This document shows, piece after piece, positions 43,565 through 52,512 of a stretch of DNA of 64,000 nt (position 1 is the first letter of the stretch; each line of letters begins with the position of its first letter). Location of the stretch: NCBI GenBank assembly GCA_963765285.1, contig CAVXVR010000007.1, positions 1 to 64,000 of the forward strand. Direction: 5' to 3'. Below the pieces are notes generated by a model, which was not told where the DNA came from, searched no databases, and worked only from the letters and a program-made list of their open reading frames with translations. Origin of the DNA: CAVWZH01 sp963765285 (GTDB lineage Bacteria; Acidobacteriota; Terriglobia; Terriglobales; Acidobacteriaceae). Position numbers and translations under genes: made by a program.

Positions 43565-44179
43565 CTACGCGAAATTCTGCATAGCCTTCGGGACCGGGTG
43601 CCGCGCTTCATAAGCCGCAATGTCGCCCTCATGCTGCAACGTCAGGCCAATATCATCGAGACCGTTGAGCAGACAATGGCGGGTAAATTCATCGATGTAG
43701 AAACTTGTGGAAAGCCCATGCCCGTCGTGGACTTTTTGCAGTTCGAGATCCACGGTGAGGTGATATTCCTCGATTTCGGTTGAGCGGCGAACGATTTCGG
43801 CGACTTCTTCTTCACTTAGAACCACGGTGAGCACGCCGTTCTTCACGCAGTTATTGGCGAAAATATCCGCGAAGGAGGGCGCAATCACCACCCGAAATCC
43901 GAAGTCATCCAGGGCCCACACCGCGTGTTCGCGCGAGGAGCCGCAGCCGAAGTTCTTCCCCGCAACCAGAATGCTCGCACCCGCATGGCGCGGATGATTC
44001 AGCGGGAAAGAATGATCGTGCTGCCCGTCTTTGGTGCGGCGCCAGTCGTGGAACAAAAATTCGCCGAAGCCTGTCCGTTCAATCCTCTTCAAGAATTGCT
44101 TGGGAATGATCTGATCGGTATCGACGTTGGCGCGATGCAGCGGCGCGGGTTTGCCTTTGTGTTTGCGAAACGGCTTCAT
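43565..44179 (-). CDS. leuD: 3-isopropylmalate dehydratase small subunit
   Basis: A 204-residue subunit with GKNFGCGSSREHAVWAL, the substrate loop, and the swivel-domain fold. It pairs with LeuC to isomerise 2-isopropylmalate to 3-isopropylmalate in leucine biosynthesis, in the cytoplasm. Its ATG overlaps the end of leuC by four bases (44176-44179), so the two are translated together in a constant ratio. Homoaconitase cannot be excluded by sequence, but leucine synthesis is the usual role. Confidence 0.93.
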   Translation of the reverse strand: MKPFRKHKGKPAPLHRANVDTDQIIPKQFLKRIERTGFGEFLFHDWRRTKDGQHDHSFPLNHPRHAGASILVAGKNFGCGSSREHAVWALDDFGFRVVIAPSFADIFANNCVKNGVLTVVLSEEEVAEIVRRSTEIEEYHLTVDLELQKVHDGHGLSTSFYIDEFTRHCLLNGLDDIGLTLQHEGDIAAYEARHPVPKAMQNFA

Positions 44180-45588
44180 AAAAACTTCCAGTCCCGAATA
44201 TCGGTGAAGTGCCCGGCAATGGCTGCCGCAGCCGCCATCATGGGGCTGACCAGGTGGGTGCGCCCTCCACGCCCCTGGCGGCCTTCAAAATTCCGGTTGC
44301 TGGTGGAAGCGCAGCGTTCGCCCGGCTGAAGGATGTCGGGATTCATTCCCAGGCACATTGAACAGCCCGATTCCCGCCACTCAAATCCCGCTTCCTGGAA
44401 AATTTTGTGCAAGCCTTCACGTTCGGCCTCGCGCTTCACAGCTTGCGATCCGGGCACCACCATGGCGCGCACTTTCGGATCCACACGGTATCCCTTAGCC
44501 ACTCGCGCGGCTGCGCGCAAATCTTCCAGGCGCGAATTAGTGCAGGAACCGATGAAAACGCGGTCCACGGCGATTTCCTCGATCGGGGTCCCAGGCTGCA
44601 GCCCCATGTACTCAAACATGCGCTCGGCGGCCCGCCGGTCGGCGTCAGTCGCCAGTTCGCTCATTTCCGGTACAGCCGCGTCGACGGGCACGACCATGCC
44701 GGGGTTGGTGCCCCAGGTCACAAATGGTGCGAGCTTCGAACCGTCGATCTCCACAGTTTTGTCGTAGTGTGCACCGCGGTCGGTCGTCAAGCCGCGCCAT
44801 TTCTCGACGGCCTTCTCCCATTCTCCGTGCTGCGGAGCAAAACGACGGCCCTTTACGTAGGCAAATGTGGTTTCATCTGGAGCGATCATGCCGGCGCGCG
44901 CCCCGGCCTCGATGCTCATGTTGCAAAGGGTCATCCGGCCTTCCATCGAAAGCGCTCGCACGGCCGGGCCTGCGTATTCAATCACGTGGCCAGTCGCGCC
45001 GTCGGTCCCGATCTGGCCAATGATCCCAAGGGCCAGGTCTTTAGCGGTTACACCCTCGCCCAGATGTCCACTCACGTTGATCAACATGCTCTTGGGCTTG
45101 CGTTGGGGCAGACACTGCGTGGCCAGCACATGCTCCACTTCAGAAGTTCCGATGCCGAATGCCAACGAGCCTAGCGCGCCATGCGTGCTCGTGTGGCTGT
45201 CGCCGCAGACAATGGTCATGCCCGGCTGCGTGAGTCCCAACTCCGGCCCGATGACGTGAACGATGCCCTGACTGGCCGAATCCATGTCGAAGAGAGGAAC
45301 CCCGAATTCCTTGCAGTTCTTCTGCAAAGCTTGTATTTGCAGCGCAGCGATAGGATCGAGGATAGGAGTCCCACGCGGCTCCGTGGGGATGTTGTGGTCC
45401 ACAGTAGCGACGGTGCGATGAGGCTGACGCACCGGCCGTCCCGCGGCCCGCAAGCCGTCGAACGCCTGGGGCGACGTAACCTCATGCACCAGATGCAGGT
45501 CGATATAGAGCAAAGGCAGCCCGGTGGCTGGGGTATGGACGACGTGTTCGTCCCAAACCTTGTCGAAAAGTGTGCGCTGTCTTGCCAT
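44176..45588 (-). CDS. leuC: 3-isopropylmalate dehydratase large subunit
   Basis: A 470-residue aconitase-family protein with the iron-sulfur ligands in FIGSCTNSRLEDL and in SGCSMCLGMNPD, plus CGDSHTSTHGALG near residue 130. With LeuD it makes the second step of leucine synthesis. The length matches bacterial LeuC. It diverges from the glycosyltransferase gene at 45760, so the 170 bases between should hold both promoters. Confidence 0.95.
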   Translation of the reverse strand: MARQRTLFDKVWDEHVVHTPATGLPLLYIDLHLVHEVTSPQAFDGLRAAGRPVRQPHRTVATVDHNIPTEPRGTPILDPIAALQIQALQKNCKEFGVPLFDMDSASQGIVHVIGPELGLTQPGMTIVCGDSHTSTHGALGSLAFGIGTSEVEHVLATQCLPQRKPKSMLINVSGHLGEGVTAKDLALGIIGQIGTDGATGHVIEYAGPAVRALSMEGRMTLCNMSIEAGARAGMIAPDETTFAYVKGRRFAPQHGEWEKAVEKWRGLTTDRGAHYDKTVEIDGSKLAPFVTWGTNPGMVVPVDAAVPEMSELATDADRRAAERMFEYMGLQPGTPIEEIAVDRVFIGSCTNSRLEDLRAAARVAKGYRVDPKVRAMVVPGSQAVKREAEREGLHKIFQEAGFEWRESGCSMCLGMNPDILQPGERCASTSNRNFEGRQGRGGRTHLVSPMMAAAAAIAGHFTDIRDWKFL

Positions 45589-45759
45589 GAAAATCGCTCT
45601 GATGCCTTGAATTCGCCCGGAGACAAGCCTCCGTCAGAACTGGACCGCCCAATGCTCTATGGTGTAAATAGTTTACCAACAAAGTCGACCCCTGGCAGAC
45701 GGGGCCGTGCGGCCGGACTTAAAGTCATGACCGGGTAAGTCCCGGCAGGTTATGATGAT

Positions 45760-46614
45760 ATGGCGAAACGCGGCGAAGTAGTCGGCATTGAGTCCTTGAG
45801 GGATGGGATGATCAACGGCAAGCGCATTGCAGTAGTTCTGCCAGCATACAACGCAGAAAAAACGTTGGAAGCGACCATTCGGGAGTTGCCGGACCTTGTC
45901 GACATTCGCATTCTGGTGGACGACCACAGCTCTGACGGCACGGTGGAACTCGCCAAGCGCCTTGGGCTGCAACTCTTTGTCCACGACCAGAACTACGGCT
46001 ACGGACGCAACCAGCAAACCTGCTACCGCGAAGCGCTGGCGGCCGGCGCTGACGTGATCATCATGGTCCACCCGGATTATCAATACACGCCGCTCCTAGT
46101 GACCGCCATGGCCAGCATGGTGGCTTACGGGGTGTATGACGTCGTCCTCGGGTCGCGCATCATTGGAGGAACAGCGTTGCGTGGCGGGATGCCCTTTTAC
46201 AAATACGTAGCCAATCGCCTCTTAACTGCGGTCGAGAACCTGTTTCTTCGCATCAAGCTCTCCGAGTATCACACCGGTTATCGCGCCTTCAGTCGCAAAG
46301 TGCTCTCCGAACTTCCCTTGCTGGAAAATTCTGACGACTTTGTTTTTGATAATCAGGTGCTGGCGCAATGCGCGCATTTCGGCTTTCGTATCGGCGAGGT
46401 GTCGTGTCCCACCAAGTATTTTGAAGAGGCCTCGTCCATCAATTTCCGGCGCAGCGTCGATTATGGTTTTGGAGTGCTGCTGACGACCTTGCAGTTTACC
46501 CTGCAGAGGATGGGCCTGATGCACTTTAGGATGTTCAGCGAGAAGGGCCGCAAACTCGAGCCCGGTTATCCTACCTACTACGCTCGCAGCGGCGAGACGG
46601 TGCGCTCAGCGTAG
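45760..46614 (+). CDS. Family 2 glycosyltransferase
   Basis: A 284-residue protein with the GT-A pattern: VVLPAYNAEKTLEATIREL (nucleotide-binding), DDHSSDGT, and a central DPMS/DPG-synthase-like MVHPDYQYTP. It is soluble, with no membrane helices. An alternative start is ATG 45808, where GAGGGATGGG gives a good ribosome site, and the first 16 residues would then be dropped. Acceptor unknown. The neighbours, a 2-oxoglutarate oxygenase and a polytopic protein, suggest a cell-envelope or polysaccharide role. Confidence 0.87.
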   Translation: MAKRGEVVGIESLRDGMINGKRIAVVLPAYNAEKTLEATIRELPDLVDIRILVDDHSSDGTVELAKRLGLQLFVHDQNYGYGRNQQTCYREALAAGADVIIMVHPDYQYTPLLVTAMASMVAYGVYDVVLGSRIIGGTALRGGMPFYKYVANRLLTAVENLFLRIKLSEYHTGYRAFSRKVLSELPLLENSDDFVFDNQVLAQCAHFGFRIGEVSCPTKYFEEASSINFRRSVDYGFGVLLTTLQFTLQRMGLMHFRMFSEKGRKLEPGYPTYYARSGETVRSA

Positions 46615-46615
46615 C

Positions 46616-47482
46616 TCACTTCTTACGCGACAGAAATCCCAGCACTTTGCTGGCAAACTCATCGGAGAAGCCGAACCGCGCCTTGGCACGGGAGTACAGG
46701 TCGAGGGCTTTCTTGTCCAACCAGATCATCGCCGACTTCCACCAGCCGTCCTGGGGCCGGGCAAAATAATCGGTGGAGTGCCCGCTGAACTTCGCGTCGT
46801 GCTCGACTGTGTAGTAGTACAAAGCAATGCTCTTGCGCGACTGCCCTTCCGGACAGGTCAGCGGATCAGGGAACCCGTGCAGCGACCGTTCATCAGTGGT
46901 AAAGACCAGTGCGTAATTCAGCAACGGCGGATACTTGACCGCGCAGCGCGCCATGTTGCGCTCCCACAGCTCAAGCGAGCCGCCCCACTGCTCCTGCCAA
47001 TCCGGATTCAGATAGAGGATCAAATTCACCCGGCGATGCCAACTGGTGTGGAAATGGTGCTGCGAGAAATCGGTGTGGACGTTCAGATAACCGCCCGGGC
47101 CGGATTGATGGAGTCCGCCGCCTTCGAGGATGGGATCGGCGATCAAGTTCGGAATCCCGGTCAACTGGGAGACCCACGCCACAAATTCCGGCGTATTCAA
47201 CTCGTCGACTACAGCGCGGATGGTGGGCGGAAACAGTTCCCGCTTGGGCATGCCTAGCTTGTTTTCGTTGGCGTGCTTGTACTGCGTCCAGGCCTCGGTC
47301 GTGGGGTGGGGAAATTCCTTCGCCATGGTTAGCGCGATGCCGGGCTGCAAGAAATCTTTCAGCAGAATATGAGGGCAAGGACTGTTGTTGCGGTATTGCA
47401 ATGCCAGCGCCGCCAATGCTGGGTCCCATCGTTCATAGGGAAAAAGCCGGGCCGGGGCTTGGACCGCCTGGGCGATGGACAT
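46616..47482 (-). CDS. 2-oxoglutarate/Fe(II) oxygenase, prolyl-hydroxylase type
   Basis: A 288-residue protein with the double-stranded beta-helix iron site: HxD in YLNVHTDFSQHHFHTSWHRR, then NLILYLNPDWQEQWGGSLELWE, and the third ligand His in DERSLHGFPDP, followed by an Arg in QSRKSIALYYY. It would hydroxylate a protein, sugar or small molecule using 2-oxoglutarate and oxygen. It is convergent with the glycosyltransferase gene, stops 2 bases apart. Confidence 0.85.
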   Translation of the reverse strand: MSIAQAVQAPARLFPYERWDPALAALALQYRNNSPCPHILLKDFLQPGIALTMAKEFPHPTTEAWTQYKHANENKLGMPKRELFPPTIRAVVDELNTPEFVAWVSQLTGIPNLIADPILEGGGLHQSGPGGYLNVHTDFSQHHFHTSWHRRVNLILYLNPDWQEQWGGSLELWERNMARCAVKYPPLLNYALVFTTDERSLHGFPDPLTCPEGQSRKSIALYYYTVEHDAKFSGHSTDYFARPQDGWWKSAMIWLDKKALDLYSRAKARFGFSDEFASKVLGFLSRKK

Positions 47483-47573
47483 GTCTTGGGGGTCTCCTAT
47501 TATCTTTCGATTGTATCCGATCGATTGGTCAGAAGCGCCTATTTTGGCCGAGAAGCCCGGCTTCGAAACTCAA

Positions 47574-49055
47574 TCATGGCAACTGGCAGACCGATACTGT
47601 GTGGTTCTGATAGGCACAATTGAGTCCGACGACGCCCGGTTGTTGAACAACCACCCAGCTCACACCATATTTCTCCTTGAGACGGGCAAAGTCATCACGG
47701 CTGAAATTCTTCCACGGAGTTTGCGCCTGAACTTGCGCCCACCAGTCTTCTGCCAGAGGTGGGAACATGCTCACGGCACCGCTATCTTTAATGGTGTCCG
47801 CCAGGCGGCTCCTCTGCGCCAGGGCGCGAAATCCGATTGCGTCCTCGCCGGGCAGTTGCATGTAGAGAGGATCAAGAGCGAACAGCGCGTCCGGCGGCGT
47901 GTTTTGCCGGGCCCATAAAAAAGCCTGCGCCCAGGGGTTTTTCGGCGCCCTGCTTGGCCACTCGACTTGCTCACTGGCCGGGAAAAGCGCCCGCTGCGCC
48001 AGAAACATTCCTCCCGCCAGGGGCACAAACAGCGCCAGCCATCGCCACACGCGGTTCTTCAGCACGTATTCGCCCAGCAGGCCGCCCATCACAACAAACA
48101 TCAACATGTAGAGCAAGTGCAAGCTACGCAGCGGCTGCAAGCGGGCCAGGGCTTCGAAGCGCTCAGGCAAGTCTACGATCAACGCCGCCGCAAAATAGAT
48201 GAGGTCGTAAATGATCAGCGCGCGGCACATGCGGTTCAGCAATATCCAGCCTCGCGCCCGGGCAATGCGCGCAAACCACCAGAACAATGCCACCGGGGCC
48301 AGGATCCCCAGCCACTCGTACCACTGCCAAAGCTGAATATAGTGGAATCCGTGGCGCATCGCGGCCTGGTGATAAGCCTGCGAGGCGGGTGGGTCCAGCG
48401 AAATGCCAAAGGGCAGGAAGCAAAAAAGCCACGCTGACATTTGACCAACCACCATCACACTCTTCGATTTGACGTCCCATTTCTCCATGACCACCAGCAG
48501 CAGGCAGTACGAAAGCGCAAAGGCCGACATCAAAGGATGCACACACGCGGCAAACATCAGCCACAGTACGGCTCGAACGTATTTCCTTTCCAGAGTCCGC
48601 GCCACCGCGAAAATCGCGGCGAACGCCGCCAGATTCCGCGGATTCAAGTACTGGTCCATGATGTAAAGCGCCGTGCCGGCAACTGGGATAGTGAACAAAG
48701 CCGCGACCAGGCACACCGCGCCCCAGCGGGCCCGCGGAGTTGAAAACAGAACGCCGCTCAACTGCCAGCAGGCCAGCAACAACAAGAAAATCGATGCGAT
48801 GTGCCAGACGAAGAGCCCGGTCTCCAACGGCAAGTGCGTTACTCGCAACGAACCCGCTACCAGGTTCGGAAACAGCGTCAAGCTGGCGTGGGAAGCGAAA
48901 AATTCCTGCCCGATCGGAAACAGCTTGGGGTTGAGAATCTTCTCCACGCCCGGTAGGTAGATTTCGGCATCCTCAGCGTAGGGATGGTAGCCGTGCACCA
49001 AAAGGGCTGCAGCCGTCAGCAGGAGCAGAAAAATTGCGGTCCGGTATGGTTTCAC
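47574..49055 (-). CDS. Polytopic membrane protein, glycosyltransferase-C-like
   Basis: The start is placed at GTG 49055 (MKPYRTAIFLLLLTAAALLVHGYHPYAED), because the homologous 5' end repeated at 52390 also begins with GTG at this point. The longer reading from 49247 runs into the inserted Rhs sequence. The product has 493 residues with about ten or more hydrophobic helices and an N-terminal ED motif after the first helix, followed by a soluble C-terminal stretch. This resembles membrane GT-C or mannosyltransferase-like proteins, but I cannot name the family. The 5' end lies in a 177-base direct repeat. Confidence 0.72.
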   Translation of the reverse strand: MKPYRTAIFLLLLTAAALLVHGYHPYAEDAEIYLPGVEKILNPKLFPIGQEFFASHASLTLFPNLVAGSLRVTHLPLETGLFVWHIASIFLLLLACWQLSGVLFSTPRARWGAVCLVAALFTIPVAGTALYIMDQYLNPRNLAAFAAIFAVARTLERKYVRAVLWLMFAACVHPLMSAFALSYCLLLVVMEKWDVKSKSVMVVGQMSAWLFCFLPFGISLDPPASQAYHQAAMRHGFHYIQLWQWYEWLGILAPVALFWWFARIARARGWILLNRMCRALIIYDLIYFAAALIVDLPERFEALARLQPLRSLHLLYMLMFVVMGGLLGEYVLKNRVWRWLALFVPLAGGMFLAQRALFPASEQVEWPSRAPKNPWAQAFLWARQNTPPDALFALDPLYMQLPGEDAIGFRALAQRSRLADTIKDSGAVSMFPPLAEDWWAQVQAQTPWKNFSRDDFARLKEKYGVSWVVVQQPGVVGLNCAYQNHTVSVCQLP

Positions 49056-49132
49056 GGGCAGCCAGGGAGCATGCTTCGAATCACGATCTGCTACTTTGCC
49101 ACACTCCGGGGCCGGCCCGCCATTTTTCCGCG
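48956..49132. repeat. 177-base direct repeat, left copy
   Basis: Matches 52291-52467 with the same length and only scattered differences. It covers the first about 33 codons of the polytopic membrane gene (minus strand) and its upstream region, from GGTAGATTTC to CATTTTTCCGCG. The two copies bound about 3.2 kb of foreign sequence. Only this left copy is attached to a full gene. Confidence 0.85.
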
Positions 49133-49136
49133 TGTC

Positions 49137-50094
49137 GATCCCTGGGGCAACCTGACCAACATCGGCCCCTACATGAGCAAGCCCGCCTACGAGATCCTGA
49201 ATGCGGCTCCGGCGAACACCAAAAATCAGTTGAACGGGTTCTGCCACGATTCGGCGGGAAATCTGCTTGGCCCCTCTGCGCCCTGTCCCAACACGACCTA
49301 CACCTACGACGCAGAGAACCGGCTCACGGCAACCGCTGGCTACACCTACGTCTATGACGGTGATGGCAAGCGAGTCAAGAAATGTCCCAACACAAACTGC
49401 ACGGGGGGAACGCTATACTGGACCGGAACCGGCAGTGACCCCTTGAGCGAAACAGGCGTGGGCGGAACTCTCACCGAAGAATATATTTTTTTCAATGGTC
49501 GGCGAGTAGCGAGGCGCGATGCGTCCGGAAATGCGGTGCATTACTACTTCGCTGACAATCTGGGTTCGACCAGCGTGGTCACGGACAGCGTGGGAACCAT
49601 ACCCCCCCAGCAAGAATCGACGTACTATCCCTATGGCGGTGAGATTGTGATCAGCGGCAGCGACCCCAACCACTACAAGTTCACCGGCAAAGAACGCGAT
49701 ACCGAAAGCGGGCTCGGATAACTTCGGGGCCAGATACTACGGATCAAGCATGGGCCGGTTCATGTCCCCCGATCCTCCCCTTCTCGATCAACATATTGCA
49801 GATCCGCAGAGCTGGAACTTGTACAGCTACGTCAGGAACAATCCGCTGTCATTCGTCGATCCGACAGGGAACGCTGTTGAGCTCCCTATGTAGCGGAAGC
49901 GACGCCTCCGAAGTGCGCGGCGGAACGCTGGCAGTAATCGGCTTGAGTTCTTGCAGAAGTCGCTCGGCAATGACAAGGCAGCTTCAAACCTTTACATCAA
50001 CGAAGTGAAGAAGGACGGCGACAATACGCGTTACTTTGTCGGCATCAAAGGCGATGTCGGTGACTTCATGAAGCAAGGCGACACGGCACTATGA
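49137..50094 (+). pseudogene. Rhs-family C-terminal remnant with frameshifts
   Basis: The first frame (49137-49718) gives DPWGNLTNIG, TYTYDAENRLTATAGYTYVYDGDGKRVKK and YYPYGGEIVISG, the repeats of Rhs/YD proteins. An extra G near 49716 breaks the line; the next frame continues with NFGARYYGSSMGRFMSPD and SWNLYSYVRNNPLSFVDPTGNAVELPM, the Rhs core end. After a stop at 49891, a third frame (about 49939-50094) encodes EFLQKSLGNDKAASNLYINEVK, a tip-region remnant. No N-terminal part or start exists. This looks like an inserted decayed Rhs fragment that once carried a polymorphic C-terminus. Confidence 0.8.
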
Positions 50095-50115
50095 TCTCGG
50101 GAATTTGGCGGGTGG

Positions 50116-50144
50116 CCCACCTTTGCGTTTTTTGCAAAGGTGGG
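50116..50144. repeat. REP hairpin 1
   Basis: CCCACCTTTGC, a 7-base loop, and the inverse GCAAAGGTGGG make an 11-base-pair hairpin. The same stem appears at 50762-50790, 50950-50977 and 52248-52276, next to REP-associated transposase sequence. Confidence 0.85.
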
Positions 50145-50198
50145 GACCACAGTTCACTCGTCACATCCTTCCGGCTGGCGGGGTGCTAGAGTGCGCGG

Positions 50199-50751
50199 AT
50201 GGCGGATCATCCCAAACGCTACTACGGGGCGAGGCAGCTTCATTTCATCAACTGCAGTTGTTATCATCGGCAACCATGGCTGGCTCGACCTGAGCGCCGC
50301 GATCTGTTCCTGCAGGTGCTGGAGCAAGTGCGGCAACGCTACGGTTTTGTGGTGGTGGGATACGTGGTGATGCCGGAGCACATTCATCTGCTGATCGGCG
50401 AGCCGGAGAAAGGCGATCCCTCGCGGGTGATGCAGGCGGTGAAGCAGGGATTCTCGAGACGGGTGCTAAAAGCCTCGCGCCAGCGGCGAGTGGGGGGACA
50501 ACAGGAACTGTTTGGTGTGGGGGCGGAGCATGTCTGGCAGAAGCGATTTTATGATTTCAACGTATGGAGCGAGAAGAAGCGGATAAAAGCTGGGCTACAT
50601 GCACCGGAACCCGGTGCAGCGCGGGTTAGTGGCGGAGCCGGAGCAGTGGGCCTGGAGCAGCTTCCGGAGCTATGCGTATGGGGAGCCTGGCGCGGTGCGC
50701 ATCAATCAGTGGGGAGCGGCGATCCTGCGGCAGAGAACGCGCCGGGTATAG
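50199..50751 (+). pseudogene. REP-associated tyrosine transposase (RAYT), copy 1, frameshifted
   Basis: An IS200-type (Y1) transposase that processes REP hairpins. The frame from ATG 50199 gives a full N-terminal half, including the HUH motif in YVVMPEHIHLLIGEPEKG and the region to FNVWSEKKRI. Two bases are missing near 50583 relative to copy 2 (ATAAAAG versus ATTGAAAAG), so the segment with the likely catalytic tyrosine, YMHRNPVQRGLV, is out of frame until the stop at 50749. Without correction the product is dead. REP hairpins flank it on both sides. Confidence 0.85.
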
Positions 50752-51028
50752 CGCACAGGCCCCCACCTTTGCAAAAAACGCAAAGGTGGGCCACCCGCCC
50801 GGTGCAGCGCGGGTTAGTGGCGGAGCCGGAGCAGTGGGCCTGGAGCAGCTTCCGGAGCTATGCGTATGGGGAGGCTGGGGCAGTGCGCATCAATCAGTGG
50901 AGAGCAGCGATCCTGCGGCAGAGAACGCGCCGGGTATAGCGCACAGGCCCCCACCTTTGCAAAAAACGCAAAGGTGGCCACCCGCCCGGTGCAGCGCGGG
51001 TTAGTGGCGGAGCCGGAGCAGTGGGCGC
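50613..51028 (+). repeat. Tandem 188-base repeat of transposase 3' end plus REP
   Basis: The word GGTGCAGCGCGGGTTAGTGG begins at 50613, 50801 and 50988. Each full unit contains the last about 140 bases of the RAYT gene and one REP hairpin; the third unit is cut off after about 42 bases. This is consistent with local copying or slippage between REP copies. Hairpins lie at 50762-50790 and 50950-50977. Confidence 0.85.
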
Positions 51029-51122
51029 TGAACGCAGCCGCCGTGAGCTATGCGTCCTCAAGGTGTACAGGGGGCTGGCCCACCTTTGCTTGTTTGTCGC
51101 CAGCATCATAACTCGAGGCTGC

Positions 51123-51151
51123 CCCACGCTTCGCGGTTTTCGAAGCGTGGG
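51123..51151. repeat. REP-like hairpin of a second sequence class
   Basis: CCCACGCTTCG and CGAAGCGTGGG form an 11-base-pair hairpin with a short loop. It resembles the other REP stems in shape but has a different sequence. Half-stems of the CCCACCTTTGC class occur near 51080 without a partner. Confidence 0.7.
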
Positions 51152-51247
51152 CACCACGGACGATGATGGCAAGCGACTCTCTTGCGCGGAACTCCTATGT
51201 GCAGGCATTGCAGGTCAGACCACCCAAACCACAAACATTACGGGGTA

Positions 51248-51625
51248 GTGTGTTTAATTCCGTTTGCTTTCGTGATTGTGCTCTGCGCTCTGCTCATCTC
51301 TTGTGGCGGCACATCATCCTCTTCCCAGAATTCGACTCCGATGGTCACCTCAGTCACCCTGAGTTCCAATCAGAAAACTGTCCAAACCGGAAAAGTTGTA
51401 ACGCTCAGCGCGGCCGTCTATGGGACAGGTTCATTCAACGGCGCCGTCACCTTCTCGGTGAACGGCGTGCCGGGCGGAAATGCCAGTGTCGGCACGATTA
51501 CACAGGAAAGCTACACCGCGCCCAGTAGCATGCCGAGCCCCGACCCCGTGACTATCACGGCGACGAGCGTGCAGGATCCGAGCAAATCGGCGAGTGTCCA
51601 GGTCACTGTGTTCGCCTTCGACAAA
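51248..51625 (+). pseudogene. 5' fragment of an Ig-like-domain lipoprotein gene
   Basis: From GTG 51248 the frame encodes a lipoprotein signal (FVIVLCALLISC-GG, lipobox LISC) and one bacterial Ig-like domain (VTLSSNQKTVQTGKVVTLSAAVYGTGSFNGAVTFSVNG...TITATSVQDPSKSASVQVTV). About 51625 the sequence runs directly into the second RAYT copy, so the rest of the gene is missing. Such Ig-like surface lipoproteins are abundant in Acidobacteria. Confidence 0.7.
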
Positions 51626-51689
51626 CGCGCGGACCGCAGTACACTCGTCACATCCTACGGCAAAACCCAGCAGCTCGAGCGCGCAGGAT

Positions 51690-52237
51690 TGAGCGGATCA
51701 TCCCAAACGCTCTCGGGGTACGAGGCAGCTTCATTTCATCACTGCAGTTGTTATCATCGGCAACATGGCTGGCTCGACGGAGCGCCGCGATCTGTTCTGC
51801 AAGTGCTGGAGCAAGTGCCAAGCGGACGGTTTTACGGTCGTGGGATACGTGGTGATGCCGGAGCACATTCATCTGCTGATCAGCGAGCCGGAGAAAGGCG
51901 ATCCCTCGCGGGTGATGCAGGCGGTGAAGCAGGGATTCCGAGACGCGTGCTAAAAGCCTCGCGCCAGCGGCGAGTGGGGGGACAACAGGAACTGTTTGGT
52001 GTGGGGGCGGAGCATGTCTGGCAGAAGCGATTTTATGATTTCAACGTATGGAGCGAGAAGAAGCGGATTGAAAAGCTGGGCTACATGCACCGGAACCCGG
52101 TGCAGCGCGGGTTAGTGGCGGAGCCTGAGCAGTGGGCCTGGAGCAGCTTCCGGAGCTATGCGTATGGGGAGGCTGGCTTGGTGCGCATCAATCAGTGGGG
52201 AGCGGCGATCATGCAGCAGAGAACGCGCGCGGCATGA
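51690..52237 (+). pseudogene. REP-associated tyrosine transposase, copy 2, multiple lesions
   Basis: The DNA aligns with copy 1 from GCGGATCATCCCAAACGC on, but the first half has several small insertions and deletions relative to copy 1 (near 51712, 51745, 51778, 51815 and 51940), so the HUH half is spread over several frames. The last third is intact: KKRIEKLGYMHRNPVQRGLVAEPEQWAWSSFRSYAYGE, ending at 52235-52237. Copy 1 has the opposite damage. A REP hairpin follows at 52248. Confidence 0.85.
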
Positions 52238-52247
52238 TGCACAGGCC

Positions 52248-52276
52248 CCCACCTTTGCAAAAACCGCAAAGGTGGG
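52248..52276. repeat. REP hairpin 4
   Basis: CCCACCTTTGC and GCAAAGGTGGG separated by a short A-rich loop, the same stem as at 50116. It lies between RAYT copy 2 and the right copy of the 177-base repeat. Confidence 0.85.
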
Positions 52277-52290
52277 CCACCCGCCGGGCA

Positions 52291-52467
52291 GGTAGATTTC
52301 TGCGTCCTCAGCGTAGGGATGGTAACCGTGCACCAAAAGGGCTGCAGCCGTCAGCAGGAGCAGGAAAATTGCGGTCCGGTATGATTTCACGCGTGGCCAG
52401 GGAGCATGCTTCGAATCGCGATCTGCTACTTTGCCATACTCGAAGGCGAGTCCGCCATTTTTCCGCG
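52291..52467. repeat. 177-base direct repeat, right copy
   Basis: Same length and order as 48956-49132. It includes the start and first about 33 codons of the polytopic membrane gene (GTG at 52390, minus strand, MKSYRTAIFLLLL...), but no gene body follows; the reading enters REP sequence. It ends 45 bases before the MacB-type permease gene. Confidence 0.85.
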
Positions 52468-52512
52468 CCTCCGCTGTTCGCTTCCACGCGTCAGGTGTAG
52501 CATCTAACTGGC

